From assembly GCA_032717465.1 (NCBI GenBank), contig CM064670.1, positions 19,066,439 to 19,130,438 on the forward strand: DNA of 64,000 nt, in the 5' to 3' direction. The DNA comes from Coenobita brevimanus (Eukaryota; Arthropoda; Malacostraca; Decapoda; Coenobitidae). Position 1 is the stretch's first letter. Every line of letters starts with the position of its first letter. A model generated the notes under the pieces. That model was given only the letters and a program-made list of their open reading frames with translations, was not told the DNA's origin and did no database searches. Below, piece after piece: positions 19,421 through 31,892 of the stretch. The translations under genes and the position numbers were made by a program.

Positions 19421-21630
19421 CACAGACAGATAGATAGACAGATGGAGAGATATTGATAATTCATCCTTATCATCGTCCTTCTGAACAATATTCCTGAAGA
19501 TAGAACAGAGAAAGCATGAACTTGGAGGGCCTATAAAATAGTACATCTAGTGCAGGGGAACGCACTAATTTTTGCAACCACTCAAAAGGATATTTATAAA
19601 AAAAAAAAAAAAAACGTAAAAATACAGCTGACGCACTTTTGTTACGTTGAATGAATAATGAGTGTCAAGTACTGCCACTGTGTTTGGCTGGTTTCTAATC
19701 AGCACAGGTGTTCCACCACCTTTTCGTTGTCAGTTTGTTTTTTGCGGGAGGTACGTTGATATTCTCTTGTACAGTCGGCCTAAGAAGTGACGGCGGAGTA
19801 TCCAGAAGTTTTCGGTCAGCGTTAGTGCACATACTCTTCCTTATATTTCTACGAGGTGAAACCTAATACGTAAAATTGTTACAAAAAACAATAAATCAAC
19901 GCCAAAGTACCTGTATATTTCAAAATTGTGGGAAGCAGTTCGTTAGTTACGATAATAGGAAATCCTAAACGGAACTAATTGAAATTTCACAACTATCGCT
20001 CAGGGACAGTAAGGAATAATTTGTGGAGTTCATAATATGAACTCCACAAATACTAGATATTATCTAGTATGGTAACGCAAAAAAATTTTAGTTGCGTAAG
20101 ACTGAACAAAAGGAAGCTTCAATAAACAATTAAAATTAGTAATTATTATTTATAAAATAATTTCCGTTACAATACAAGGAAATAATTTAAAGTCATTTAT
20201 TTCCGTTTCCGATGTCTCCATGGACGACGACAGAAAGCGGGAAGGCGGAGTAAGCCAGTGAGCTATTTTAAATGTTTCGATCACCACGCACGAAAGAAGA
20301 TAACATTTACTCAAAGACATGCAGTTATTACATTGCCTTTAGCCAGTTTTCCATTAAGTAATATCTCTGGAATATTTAATACAAACCAGAGGGCTATCGG
20401 TGAAAGAAGTATAAAAAAGAACCTCGAAATTTGCATAGAGTCGGAGCTCCTTGGAGAATGCTAACTTTAGTCTGATATCATCAGTGCATAATCGATTAGC
20501 GAGAGTAATGAAATGCAGAGGTCCATAAACAAATCTTTGAGTTCAAAGCTTCCAAATCAGCATTTTCTGTTCAGCAGGACATTACAGTTTATTTAAAAAG
20601 ACAGATATTATTTTTAAAAGATGGAGTAAAGAGTGCGTCCTTTTGCACTGAAAGAGTTTATGAACTCATGTTTTGGTCCTGTTTATTCCCTAGTGTAAGA
20701 GAAAAAGGCAGAATATTTCATACCTCCTTACAAGTAAAAATAAGTTTTGCATCAATTGGGAATAAAGTTGCTAATTATAATTATTATTGGCGAGAGCAAG
20801 ACGGTATAAAAGAACGTATGGCTTGCTGCTACCGCAGGTAGGGCATCAATACGGAGAATAATTTCATTGTTAAGGCATCCTTACTATTGCTGTATCATCA
20901 CCATAGCATTTGAAAATAAGGTGGTGTATTGTAGTCACAAGAATTTTCCTTAAGTGGCCTTCAAAACTAGAGCATCTGTACTTGAAATCCTGGGAAACAA
21001 ATAAATCAGAAACATGGAGTTATAGGCCTACTGTATACCGCGCGCGGAGTAATACATTTCACATTCATTTAAATCGGGAAAGGTAACTAATTGTTAACTT
21101 CTAATATATCACTGCCTCCTGTTATTCATTTTACATCATTCTTAGCGAGATAAATATCTTACTTGATATGACGTGATGAAGCTATAGAATGTTTACCTTA
21201 TATTCAATGTTTTCATTGAACGTATGGCACTGCAGAGTGACCGAAGAAATCTGAAACTCTGCCATCACTTCTTGGGGCGACTGTACGATGTTCAGATGAT
21301 AATTAGATACCGTACAAAAAACATTCCGAAGAACACAAAGGTGCACTATGCAAGGTAAATTAATAAAAAACAGCTGTTGAAAAAAAAAACTCCCAAGCCC
21401 ACGAGAATTCGGTCATGCAATTGAATTTTGTGAAATAATTAACTTTACGTTTATTGACGTTGAACTTTGTACCTTAATGTATTATACAAAAAGTAGAGTG
21501 TCGTACTTAATACATGGCAGTGTGTACAAGCATAATTATTTCCGCTATGATGTTACTTAGAGCTTCACGATGACATTACCGGTACCTTATTATTATTGTT
21601 AAGCTTCGCAATATAAATGGCGAAGCTTCT
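19412..21630. other. Unrecognised AT-rich sequence
   Basis: About 2.2 kb without recognised genes or repeat families. It holds an A-run at ~19597-19614, two adjacent hairpins at 20020-20069 (listed separately) and a short CGCGCGCGG at ~21038. No frame is long or family-like enough to call a gene. Confidence 0.5.
20020..20069. repeat. Two adjacent perfect hairpins
   Basis: TTTGTGGAGTTCAT (20020-20033) pairs with ATGAACTCCACAAA (20037-20050) over a 3-base loop. It is followed at once by TACTAGATA-T-TATCTAGTA (20051-20069). Neither is followed by a U-tract or tied to a gene. Confidence 0.8.
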
Positions 21631-21636
21631 TGTTTT

Positions 21637-21638
21637 CG

Positions 21639-21688
<50 letters not shown>
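21637..21688. repeat. (TTA)n microsatellite
   Basis: About 16 TTA units ending in TTGTTG, at the left edge of the long repeat at 21713. Confidence 0.95.
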
Positions 21689-21712
21689 GTTGTTTTCTTT
21701 GCACTTTTTCTT

Positions 21713-22900
21713 CTTAGATCTTGATGATATAATACATGATGGTACTAGGGTAACGCAAGTCCCTGTGAGAAATATAAATGACACTGACCTATTTTTTAAG
21801 GTGAAATATTCATTTTTAGTCTAAAAATTGCATATCTGAAATTGAAATAATTCAGAAACTAATTAGATACAACAATTTGGTTGAAAATCCCAAGACATAA
21901 ATGTCTGCTGAATAATTTTAGCTTAATATTTTGCCCTTTCGCCTAGTGGAAATTACCGAATTCAAATCTCCTCAGTTTTTTCTTTGCAACTCGTTTGTAG
22001 AGAAAACCACAAAAGCTTTAAAGCTGCAACTTTCCAGGTATATAGCTGGTGTCCCTCTTATGATCTGAAAGGAATATTGTGACAGTTAGGCATACAGTTA
22101 GCCAGTCATTGAAATAAACGAAAATTTACACACTCGTTCTTCGACACCTTTGTCTTCAGATCTTGCTGATGTTACACAAGATCTTAGGGTCTTCAGATCA
22201 CGTTTATTTGCACATACCTTATACACCATACATACAGTAGTTTTGGCTTAGCTTCCTTATCGTGGCTACACAGTATGTGTAAGTAAATAGTTATTATTTT
22301 TCATTGCACTTTTTTTTTCTTAGATCTTGAGGGTATTATACAGAATGGAACCCTAGGGTAACCCAAGAACTTGTTTCAAATATAAATGACCTTGACCTAT
22401 TTTTGAAGGTCATATACACATTTTTGGTGCAAAAAAATGCATACTTGAAATGGAAATAGCTCAGAAACTGATTGAGATACAGCTATTTGGTTGAAAATCC
22501 TATTATAAAAAGTTTGTTGAGAATTCAGGCTGAATATTTTGCATGTAGCCTAGTGGAAATAATTTGCTCCGTGTTGTCTTCGTCACACGTTTTAGAGAAA
22601 ACCACGAACGCTGTAAAACTGTAACTTTGTAGAAATATGGCTACAGTTGTGTATACAGTTAGCCAGTTATTGTGACAAATGTAAAATGTATCCATGCGTT
22701 TTTCGACAACTTTGTCTTCAGATCTTGTTGATGTTGCACAAGAAGCTACGGTACCTTAGGTTAGGTTAAGTAAATGTACCAAATATGAATGACCTTGAAC
22801 TACTTTCAAAGGTCACAGACTTACTTATTATGTCAAAATTTCATACTATATACGCCATAAAAAGTTATGGTGAAGCTTCCTTATTGTGGGTACATAATAA
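21713..22900. repeat. Long imperfect direct repeats with AGGTCA-type motifs
   Basis: Three related blocks start near 21713, 22320 and 22720, each opening with a TCTTAGATCTTGA- or TCAGATCTTGTTGATG-type sequence. The first two share AAATATAAATGAC(A/C)(C/T)TGACC, AAACTGATTGAGATACA-type, TTTGGTTGAAAATCC and TTGC..GTAGCCTAGTGGAAAT blocks. The spacing is ~600 then ~400 bp. They contain TGACCTATTTTTGAAGGTCA-type inverted half-sites. There is no coding capacity. They are probably copies of, or a tandem array within, the same family as 14460-15000. Confidence 0.7.
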
Positions 22901-22934
22901 AGAAACAGGTAACTAGTTATTTTTAATACTGTTG

Positions 22935-22935
22935 A

Positions 22936-22969
<34 letters not shown>

Positions 22970-22998
22970 GTTGTTGTTGTTGTTGCTGTTGTTATTTT

Positions 22999-23036
<38 letters not shown>

Positions 23037-23056
23037 TTATGAAATTCTGTGGAGAT

Positions 23057-23130
<74 letters not shown>
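22935..23130. repeat. (ATT)n, (TTG)n and (TA)n microsatellites
   Basis: (ATT)n and (TTG)n over ~22935-23040, with an internal TAATAATAATA reversal, then (TA)n ~23057-23130. Confidence 0.95.
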
Positions 23131-23131
<1 letters not shown>

Positions 23132-24740
23132 AGATTTTGAAGGCTGGCATGCCAAGACCATCTGAGATAGAGACTTCAAATTTTCAGGGGTGATGTACAG
23201 GCAGGGAAAGTTCCTCATTACCCACTGTTCGGAGCATTGGTGGTCGACGAGGAGTCACGCAGCAGCAGCCAGACCACAAATGTCTGTTAACTGTGAGGGA
23301 AGGGAGGGTTTGGAGAGTTGCTCACGTCACAGTATCAATAGCCAATGATAATGCGTCCGACGTACAGGATTCTCAAAGTGCAAAAGAGGTATGTTGTTTG
23401 TATGGTATCACACTGTTCTCTGAGTCTGTCTGCATTACTGCATATAAAATACATGTTTACTGTCAAAGGTATGCTTCTTTGCCTTCGTTTCGTAATGTTC
23501 GATACGAGTGATAGTTACAGAGACTGATCTTATAATTACGATTTCCCATGTCATTCTATCTAAAGGAAAACGGAAAGTCTGTTAATTGCTCATATAGATT
23601 TTTTTTTAAATTATTGTTGCACACTACCCTAGACTCTAGGTCGAGATTAATAATTACCAGAATAACACTAGGAATGTGCGCAAGCGGGTGTTTACTGTGG
23701 ATGACAGGATAAATAAACAAATTTACAAGAACAGACAGACAGACAGACAGACATAATATAGTGGCTTTATTTTCGAGTAGACGCAAAATATAAATCTCTG
23801 TTATATCGTTACGAGTATCCCATGGGGAAAAGTCTCACGTTAAAGTCGAGAAGGATTGAAAGCATTCAAACCTCTGTCCGAACCCAGCAAACTTCCGTAT
23901 TTTTCCTGACAATACTAACTCAACAGACACCTATGTAATTCTTTAAATAGCGCGCAAGCATCATACTGTCATCTATCCCTACTAAAGTAACTCAAACACA
24001 CCGTCCAAGTAAAGAGAAAAATATGAGTTGCAATTACGCAAACAAAAGAGAAAAGTATAATATGCAGACTTACACGTGATTCCCAACCTATTAACGAACG
24101 CTCCTGTGTCCCTAGTCCCACGCCTGCCCCTCCTTCACATTCACAGTTACCAGACACATTAGGTCTCGCTGCTGCTTTACAATCACCTGTCTCACACCAG
24201 TGCTTCGAGAGGTGGTTAATGCGGAACTTTCCCTGACTGTACCTTGGTTGCTGGCTTCTTTTGGCACAATATATTTTTTCCTGGCACGAGCGCCGCATTA
24301 GAGTCCTCTATGCTATCTTTTCAGTTTTTGTTCTCGTGTGCAGCAAAAACTACTGATTTGATTGTTTTGCAAATGTTCCAGTATGTAGTCGTCAGCACAA
24401 TATTAGTGCACTTGCTTGCTGATATTGCGATCCAACAAACACTTTCTGAGATACTGAGGAAGTCAAAACGGTCGCCTCATGCCTGAAAGTGCTAAATCAA
24501 AAAGTATTTGGCTGATTTTGACCCAACTTGGAGGAAATGTTGTGGGTCATTAGTGAACATGATCTGCACAGTATGAATGACCTTGACTTTGATTTCAAGT
24601 TCACAGGTCAAAATCCGTAAAAAAAAAATGAGTTATACCAAAAGTCCTTTAATATTAGGTCTACAGTGATAACAAAAGTATTTTCATCTGGAATGTGAAG
24701 TCCTTTGAATACTGCTTCAGCAATTTCAGAATTCGTTATT
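23131..24740. other. Unrecognised sequence
   Basis: No gene, transposon or RNA was recognised. A (CAGA)n run lies at ~23735-23755. A short AGGTCA-like block (AATGACCTTGACTTTG) near 24580 resembles the repeats at 14460 and 21713. Confidence 0.45.
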
Positions 24741-24741
24741 G

Positions 24742-24744
<3 letters not shown>

Positions 24745-24780
<36 letters not shown>

Positions 24781-24915
24781 TATAATTATTATTATTGTTA
24801 TTATTATTATTATTATTATTTTTATTATATTATCAGGAGTAGTAGTAGTAGTAGTAGTAGTAGTAGCAGTAACAGTAGTAGTAGCAATAGTAGCAATAGT
24901 AGTAGTAGTAGTAAT
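24745..24915. repeat. (ATT)n then (GTA)n microsatellites
   Basis: (ATT)n with interruptions ~24745-24832, then (GTA)n ~24836-24915. The derived ORF of Tyr, Ile and Val runs is a shadow. Confidence 0.95.
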
Positions 24916-25576
24916 TAAAGAAATTGTTTGACTGTCTAAAGTACATAACGTCGATCAAGGAAAACGTAAAAAATGCATATTTATTGAGTTCACCTTTATA
25001 CTAAACTACATATGAATTTCTTCTATAAATCTTAATTTAACGAGGGTATCCTAACAAAAAACATTATTTACTGATCTGAATAATATCGTGTGGCAGCAGC
25101 AAGAATAAAACAATAATGACATACTTAGACTGACAGGGTTAGGTCGTCAGTCAGCCTAACTCAAGCGGACTACTTCATATTGGTGCACTTCCTGTTCTCT
25201 CTCTCTCTCTCTCTCTGTTTGCTTGTACGATGTCGTCTTTCTCACTGTAATCTTGCTACGACATATTTTATTTAGGTTGTGGGAAATCCTTCGAAGTGAA
25301 CTGGTTAGCAGCAACCTTCTCTTTTATGTTCGTGGATAATATCAATAACTTTTTGAGGGGGTTACAGTGGAGGGATTAGCGTTAGACTGATGATGATGAT
25401 GATGATGATGATGCGGAGGAGGAGGAGGAGGAAGAGACTGAAAACCAAAATACAATACATAAAAACACTATCCTTAGTCATTGGTCTAAACATACAAAAA
25501 TCCTCCTAACTCCTAGACTCAGTTTTTAAGCCTTTATATGCATCTAGCCTTGGTCTACGTGCTCTTGTGTACCCTA
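24916..25576. other. Unrecognised sequence with short microsatellites
   Basis: (CT)n at ~25196-25216; (GAT)n and (GGA)n at ~25388-25432. Otherwise nothing recognised. Confidence 0.5.
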
Positions 25577-25762
25577 AACCAATCCCAAAGTAGTATAAAC
25601 ACCATGCTGAAGTAATTTTCTGGTAATGGATAACCTTAACCAATCCCAAAGTGGCATAAACACCATGCTGAAGTAATTTTCTGATAATGGATAACCATCG
25701 ATTGCCTTCTTTAATTAAAGTGTCCCTTTCCATGGGGGAAGGAGCCTAGGTATATTTCTAAA
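25577..25762. repeat. 61-bp tandem duplication and shared repeat end
   Basis: Two copies of a 61-bp unit begin at 25577 and 25638 (AACCAATCCCAAAGTRGYAT, then CACCATGCTGAAGTAATTTT), ending near 25696. At 25728-25762 a block containing GGGGGAAGGAGCCTAGGTAT matches, in inverse orientation, the block at 1862-1895. This suggests the interspersed family ends here. Confidence 0.7.
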
Positions 25763-26089
25763 ATGGTATAACCGATTACCGTAGTTTTCTAAAACGGGAT
25801 TCATTCTCTGACCGGTGTGGTCCTCGTTGGACAAATTTTTGCACCGTTCTTAAAATTTACAAATATAAGCAATTAAAGTTTTCTATTAAATTAATCAGCT
25901 GTGAAAATCGGTGAGCCATAATGGTAAATTTTTAAATATTATTAATATTATTATCATATCTAATAAGACGTGCTGAAGGTATACAGCAGTAAAGATAGAA
26001 CAAAAATCAGCAGATATCTCAGAGTTGAGCCATATCTGACTCAATTTTTGCACTCAGTTTGGCACCTTTGATTCTTCTTAGCAATATGT
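25763..26089. other. Unrecognised AT-rich sequence
   Basis: Nothing recognised. Confidence 0.4.
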
Positions 26090-26560
26090 TGGTGATTTTT
26101 TTGAAAAGCCGCTTAGGTAACAATTATCATTCTTCCAGAAGCTTTCTAACAATGTGAGCAGGTCCAGTATAGTTTAACAATCTCCAAAGTAATTCAGTTT
26201 TATAGCTCATTTTGGCAGTTTTTGGCACTGTCCAGTAATACGCAATATCACAGCGAATTCTGAGAAACCTCACTTAAGTAACACCAACGGTATTATTTTT
26301 TAATAAACTTTCCAACGATGTGCGTAAATCCACTATAGCCCTACCACTCTCCGAAATAACACAGTTCTGGTACTGCTTGGTGCACTGTTTGTCATATTTT
26401 CTGGAGGGGGGGGGGAGGTTTCAGCAATATGGTGACGAATTATGATGTATTGCTTTTCCATAATCCCAACACTGTGCCTAGAACCACTGTAGTTGTTTTG
26501 AATCTACATAACATAGATTTGGTGCTGCACGTGGTAAAAGTCTGTACAGCAAACCGCTTG
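26090..26560. repeat. Old degenerate ~160-bp tandem repeat
   Basis: Three diverged units are visible. Each has a CTTTCTAACAATGTG-type block, a CCACTATAG-type block, an AATCTCCRAAGTAA-type block and a GGTGCTCATTTTGGCA-type block, near 26145-26230, 26310-26395 and 26450-26530. A run of about ten G lies near 26407. Divergence is high, so the boundaries are approximate. Confidence 0.5.
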
Positions 26561-26815
26561 TCTAATAGTGTTCTTGAAAGTTTTATAAACTGCTAATCAA
26601 AAACATAAAGACACCAGATGCAGGTATTATGTAAGCACCGCAGGGATGATGCACTAATAAGCAGTGAGTCACTAAAGAAAAGATGTTACGAAATCTCATT
26701 AGCCACTAGAATCTGACACATAGTAAAGCTAACAGCTGCCTCGCGCATGCTGCCAATCCACCACTGAAGAGTTTGTCTCAAGTGGACTTGCTAATATGGA
26801 CGCCAATGACTAGCA

Positions 26816-26818
<3 letters not shown>
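26561..26818. other. Unrecognised sequence
   Basis: Nothing recognised. Confidence 0.4.
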
Positions 26819-26862
<44 letters not shown>

Positions 26863-26946
26863 TAACAGACTGACTGTGGAGTGTTGTTGATGTTGATGTT
26901 GTTTTGTTGTTGTCGGTGGTGATGGTGGTGGTGGTGGTGGTGGTGG
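26819..26946. repeat. (TG)n and (TGG)n microsatellites
   Basis: (TG)n ~26819-26862; (GGT)n ~26922-26946. Confidence 0.95.
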
Positions 26947-28353
26947 CCCCAGGATTTGCTGTTCATTATCCTTCTTTCGGAAGACAGAGTAGCTGAGAGA
27001 AGTTTGCATTACTGAAGAATGGAGTAACTTAGTTATATTGGCACCATCACGTGCAGGCGTCTTTTTCCAGCAACTGGTTGTGTATTGTGTGTGGCCGGGG
27101 TGCGACTGTGTGTGTCTAGGATGAGCGTTTAAGAACATGAGAAAAGAGAATTACAGCCGTGAGTCGCATAGCCCTTTCTAAGCAGCCCCTGTTTGGGCAT
27201 ATAGGTACTCGTATGATTACATTACGAGAACACGACAGGACAGATAGTGGGAAGTGCACAAGCATGTTTCATTCAGCATGGAAGAACTAAAGCAAACCGG
27301 TACACCGACCGGTACTTCAGGTACAACCTGATAACAAGAACATCTGATACCCTTAACACAGGAGGAAATAATAGCAGTGATAACAGAATGGGACTTATGC
27401 GTCTACGATTTCGCTGCCACAGTCGTTGCTGAAGAGGTAGCAGCTGCAGAGAAGCGTGCGTCGGTGAGAGCACAAGGTCGCCTCAGGAGCCTCTTACCAC
27501 TACCCTGCTTATCTTCCTCAACTTTCCCCCCTCCCTCTCTCCTTATGACACCCAGCTGGCGGCGCCTGGTGTGGCCTGTGCAGGAAGTACGCCAGTGAGA
27601 GCGTCTCCATCAGCCATCAAACAATATTCCAACACAACAGTAACTGACTGCAGGTGGTGGTCCCGACCAGAGACACTCCACTCAATTGCCAAATTATCAT
27701 GAAGGTTCCGTTACTCCGCCTGGGTCGTCTGGAGGTAATATAAGACAACGGCACAAGGTCGGCTTCATCACCTAACTCTGTCGCACACTTCTGTACTCAG
27801 TGTTCACGTAACACCTTTTAGTACTGTACTCCACGCCCTGTTACTGTCATTAACTTGAGCTAAACAATTTGAGCTAAACAGGCTACTGTAAGATGGGCTA
27901 TAGGGCTCGTCGTTGTGTTAGCAGATATAATTCTTTCATCATATCAGTTCACGGAATTGTGATATTACGTCACGAACTCTTTATATTATGATGAGTGAAC
28001 TTAGGTAAAACACTTATTCGTAATCTGAACTAGCCATCAGAAACAACTCGTTTCGATGCGAATACCGGTACTCGAAAGGTTCCTCATTTCTTGCAGTATC
28101 TAACTGAATGTTCACCATTATTCGGCAAATCTAATTTACAAACATTCTGGTGAAACAAGTCTCAGTGAGGGCATCATGTGGAAAGGATGGGTCTCTTATC
28201 ACTGTACTGCAATAATTTGACTTTTTGTCTTTTATAATAAAATATCCTTACTAATTTGGATACGGTGATTTAAAAACTGGACTCCAAAATAAATTGACGT
28301 CAGTGATAAAAGTTATGTACATTTGCTTTCCACATTTTGTAAATTTCCTGCAG

Positions 28354-28391
<38 letters not shown>

Positions 28392-29830
28392 CAGTCATTA
28401 TTATTGCAGAAACTCATGTATTCACTTGCATATTAACAGCAAATACGGTCTAGGTTATGGATATTTACAGCTCATGTGCAAATATGAAATTACAGCTTTT
28501 GTTTCTGGGAATTACCTGTAATTACATATCATCCTTGGGCTGTATTTGATCTCCTATCTGTTTCCCATCATTGAAATGTCTTGTGGCTGTATTCGCAACA
28601 TTTACTCATACTATTAACATGACTCATTAGCAGCTATTAATCATATATGGCTTTGTTTTATCTTAACGTTCCCATTAATCTTTTCAGTCTAATGACGCAA
28701 TTCTTATATTATTCTTGCTGTCTCATTATTATTTTATTTAATTATGGGAGACTTTAAAACTTGAGAAGGTAGACAAAGCCTTCAATAAGCCCGAATATAC
28801 AACAGCTCTTTCTTAAGCTAAATAGAATGGTATGGATATTGCAAGGACAATATTTTTAAACTATCACTGTCTTAAATGGATTATTTTTCATTCCAACCTG
28901 GTTGTAAAGTGTGTGGTAGCTGTTTAAGTGAACAAAAAATTATAAACAAGTAATCTTTTATGCAAATATAGACTCAATAACGTTAATGAATAAGATCTCT
29001 GTTGAAAACATTCTACCTGCTCCTCACACATAGCATTCAAACTCTCTGGGAAAATGTGTAAGTGGAAATGCAAGAAGAGCAGCACTTTGTTACTTTATTT
29101 ATCAGTTTGCTAACCAACTCTTTGTGGTATTCAGATTCATTATTGCTAAGAAATCCAGTCGCTACTTCTTCACTAACTTAAAGGCAGCCTGTTCAGCACA
29201 GCATTAGACAGTTTAATTCAAGGTACCAGTATCACCAGCGAAAACACTTGTTTTAGGACCAACAAAATACCCTTCTGTATTTTTCTTCTTACAACTACCA
29301 ATATCCTTCAATTACCTTTTCACAAGCCGTAGCTAATCACATTCTTCAAGAATGTCCATTATAACTGCACTGATGGCAGATGAACGCTGTCCAGTACACT
29401 GGTGGTTTATCCTTAACAAGTAACGTTTAGATCTCAACATACCATACACTTGTGATAACTGCAATATTCCGGCGACGTGAAAATTAACCCCGTGCTTTCA
29501 AACGACTCTTTCATTGATTCAGCATTTGCAACAGGTACTGATGGCTGAGTTTGCATTATGCACCCTAAAACAACATTTTTCTCTCGTTGTGTGAGATACC
29601 GTGTAGTAGCAGTGGTAGAACAGCCATCCCGAGTTACCATATCGGGCACATGTTATATAACAATCTATAGTGAAATCATGGTAATCTTTTTAGAATATAT
29701 CTGAAATCAACATGACGAAATTGTACACAACAACATCGACCAGTGTTTCTCAGAGTTTATCATGAGACATATCAATAACTACCAGAGAAATTCTTTACCA
29801 CGCGTTATGAAAGTTTAGACAAACACAGAA
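26947..29830. other. Unrecognised sequence, ~2.9 kb
   Basis: No gene family was recognised. An (ATT)n array lies at ~28349-28391. At 27701-27745 a short ATG frame (MKVPLLRLGRLE) runs into GAGGTAAT and is followed by TAATATAAG. It superficially resembles a signal-peptide exon or a promoter but is too short to support. Small ORFs at 27377 and 29434 have no recognised homology. Confidence 0.45.
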
Positions 29831-30155
29831 ACGGTGGCCGAGCCGTCAGAGAGACGGTCTGCAGTTCCAATGGACGCGGGTTTGAATTCCGGCTAGGACA
29901 GGCAACTGCTTAGGATTTGAATTTCGTTAAACTAAACTTCAGTGATCTACAGTAAGACCCGCCAACATGTAAAAACACCCCCTCTACTACCAACACACCA
30001 GTCGTATAAGAGACAGCCCTTGCCTGTGGGTGTTAGCGCTGAAATAGTGACATGGGGAGGTGTATGGTAGTCTACGTAAGAGGACTGCTGGGCCTCAAGG
30101 AACGGGCTGTTAAAGCCTATACCCAAAGTCGGACGCATTTAAAAAAGAGAAAAGA
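29831..30155 (+). mobile_element. tRNA-derived SINE, copy 1
   Basis: The head (29831-29900) has box A-like GTGGCCGAGCCG and box B-like GGGTTTGAATTCC at tRNA-like spacing with an extra arm, resembling a Ser/Leu-type tRNA. The body shares ordered blocks with copy 2: GACCCGCCAACATGT, GAGACAGCCC, GGGTGTTAGCGC, CTGGGCCT and AGTCGGAC. It ends in an A-rich stretch followed by (TA)n at 30165. It encodes nothing. Transcription would be by RNA polymerase III from the internal promoter. Confidence 0.82.
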
Positions 30156-30163
30156 AAGGAATA

Positions 30164-30164
<1 letters not shown>

Positions 30165-30232
<68 letters not shown>
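30165..30232. repeat. (TA)n array between two SINE tails
   Basis: About 34 TA units lying exactly between the 3' ends of the two convergent SINEs. Confidence 0.95.
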
Positions 30233-30235
<3 letters not shown>

Positions 30236-30571
30236 GTGTCCGACTCTGGGGAAAGGCTTCAGGGCCTATTTTTCGGGGGCAGTGTCCTATTCCAAGGCCC
30301 AGTAGCCCTCCTGCACCTGCACATGTCACCACTTAGGCGCTAACACCCATCATCTATATTGAATACACGCTAGGGCTGTCTCATACAGGACTGGCGTATT
30401 GGTATTAGCGGGGGTATTTTTATGACATGTCGGCGGGTCATCTGGTAGATCAGGAAAGTCTACTTTTAGGAAATTCAAATCCTTACACTGTTCCCCGCCC
30501 CAGCCGGGATTCGATCCTGGGTCCATTAGGACTGCAGGCCGCCTCTCTACCGATTCAGCCACCGCCTCCCC
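30233..30571 (-). mobile_element. tRNA-derived SINE, copy 2 (inverted)
   Basis: On the minus strand the head starts at 30571: GGGGAGGCGGTGGCTGAATC holds box A, and GGATCGAATCCCGGC is box B. The body blocks match copy 1 in the same order, ending AGTCGGACACGTGTATATA at the (TA)n array. Copies 1 and 2 are tail to tail. The head resembles a Ser/Leu-type tRNA but is not a functional tRNA gene: there is no acceptor-stem pairing and the arms are disrupted. Confidence 0.82.
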
Positions 30572-30574
30572 ATA

Positions 30575-30670
30575 TATATAGATAGGTAGATAGATAGATA
30601 GATAGATAGATACAAGTATATCCATATACTGTATATATATGTATATAGATAGATAGATAGATAGACAGAT
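30575..30670. repeat. (TAGA)n microsatellites
   Basis: Two (TAGA)n blocks (~30581-30611 and ~30647-30667), each followed by a CAAGTATATC-type sequence, so a short segment may be duplicated. Confidence 0.85.
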
Positions 30671-31030
30671 ACAAGTATATCAGACGCTGACACTGGTTTT
30701 CATGGCATGTCAACATACGGAGTGACTGCATACCGTACCTGCTCATGCCAATATTTGGGTAGCTATTCGCATTTCTTGAGTTGATGAATTTCATGCCATA
30801 CACTATGGCGTGTCAGGGGGCGCTGAAATTATACTCGGTTCTCTTTAACTAAGTGTGAAATTGCTATCTCTCCATTTTGAATGCTGAGCTGTAAATATGG
30901 AGCTAGTCACGAATATGCGGTATGGAGAGGATACAGAGCCGCAGTACTACCTTATTCTGACCCTGAGGTGCGAGAAATAAGTTGTGATGGGACAAAAATC
31001 ACCGTCTAATTAAATGACTGAATTATAGAA
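30671..31030. other. Unrecognised sequence
   Basis: Nothing recognised. Confidence 0.4.
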
Positions 31031-31035
31031 ACAGG

Positions 31036-31140
31036 AAGAGCTGGTGATGATCTGGTTAGTACATCCTGCTCGCAACTGGACGAACTTGAGTTCAAATCCC
31101 AGTAGGACAAGCTTTAGGGCAGCATTTTTTCCATCTTTTC
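31036..31140 (+). mobile_element. tRNA-derived SINE head, different family (partial)
   Basis: CTGGTGATGATCTGGTTAGT (box A-like) is followed 30-35 bases later by TTGAGTTCAAATCCCAGTAG (box B-like). Spacing and order fit a tRNA-derived promoter without an extra arm. The downstream body is unrecognised, and it is unrelated to the SINE pair at 29831-30571. Confidence 0.55.
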
Positions 31141-31284
31141 CCTACGATAAAGATACAAGTGTAAACAGATCAAGCTATAGAGAAATAATGATTGATTCAG
31201 GAAAAACATGAACAAACCCAGGAAGAGATGATATAGCTAATGCACTAATGGTGAGACCATGAAGGTGTGAGATATATAACTGAT

Positions 31285-31700
31285 AAATGGGTAGCTAGTT
31301 AGACAGATAGAAAGATAGGTACACAGACAGAGAAACAGACAGAATGACTGACAGACACACAGATTAGCACATAGCCTAGGTGTATAGACAGACATATAGA
31401 TACAGATAGGCAGCCAGTCAGATAGATATAGATAGCTACAAATCGACAGATAGAGACAAGCAGGCAGACAGATACATACAGACAGATGAAGAGGTAGATA
31501 GAAACATAGCGGCACAGATAGATACATAAATACATACACACAGACTAAGGGATAGATAGTTATACAGAAAGAGGGATGAACAAATTGTGCAACATGATGC
31601 AATAAACTGCAGGTGAGAGAGAGGTGTGGAGGAATAGGCAGATAAACTTAAAGACTGACAGACAGACACACAGGTAGGCAGTCGGATATAGACAAAAAGA
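31285..31700. repeat. Degenerate (AGAC)n/(AGAT)n tract
   Basis: About 400 bp of interrupted AGACAGAT, AGATAGAT and CAGACAGA. All frames here, including Cys/Tyr/Leu-rich minus-strand ones, are shadows. Confidence 0.85.
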
Positions 31701-31774
31701 CAGGCTTTGCAAATAGTTGAACAGCCTCCAGTAACAGAGTACGTAATTAATAGTAGTATGACTATGGGACAGGA

Positions 31775-31779
<5 letters not shown>

Positions 31780-31866
<87 letters not shown>
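31780..31866. repeat. (TA)n array, left of the Penelope element
   Basis: About 43 TA units, matched by another (TA)n array at 34757-34830 on the other side of the element. Confidence 0.95.
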
Positions 31867-31869
<3 letters not shown>

Positions 31870-31892
31870 TATATTTAGGCAGTATGTTTTCT

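Noticed and set aside
27661..27800. Signal-peptide-like first exon with a splice donor, or a TATA promoter
   Set aside because: The short frame and the TATA-like motif conflict in order, and no downstream exon or core-promoter arrangement could be supported.
29831..30571. tRNA genes
   Set aside because: A and B boxes are present, but acceptor and anticodon stems do not pair and the sequence continues into shared SINE bodies.
31237..31602. Cys/Tyr/Leu-rich minus-strand ORF resembling a membrane protein
   Set aside because: It is the reverse reading of a degenerate AGAC/AGAT microsatellite; the hydrophobic look is compositional.
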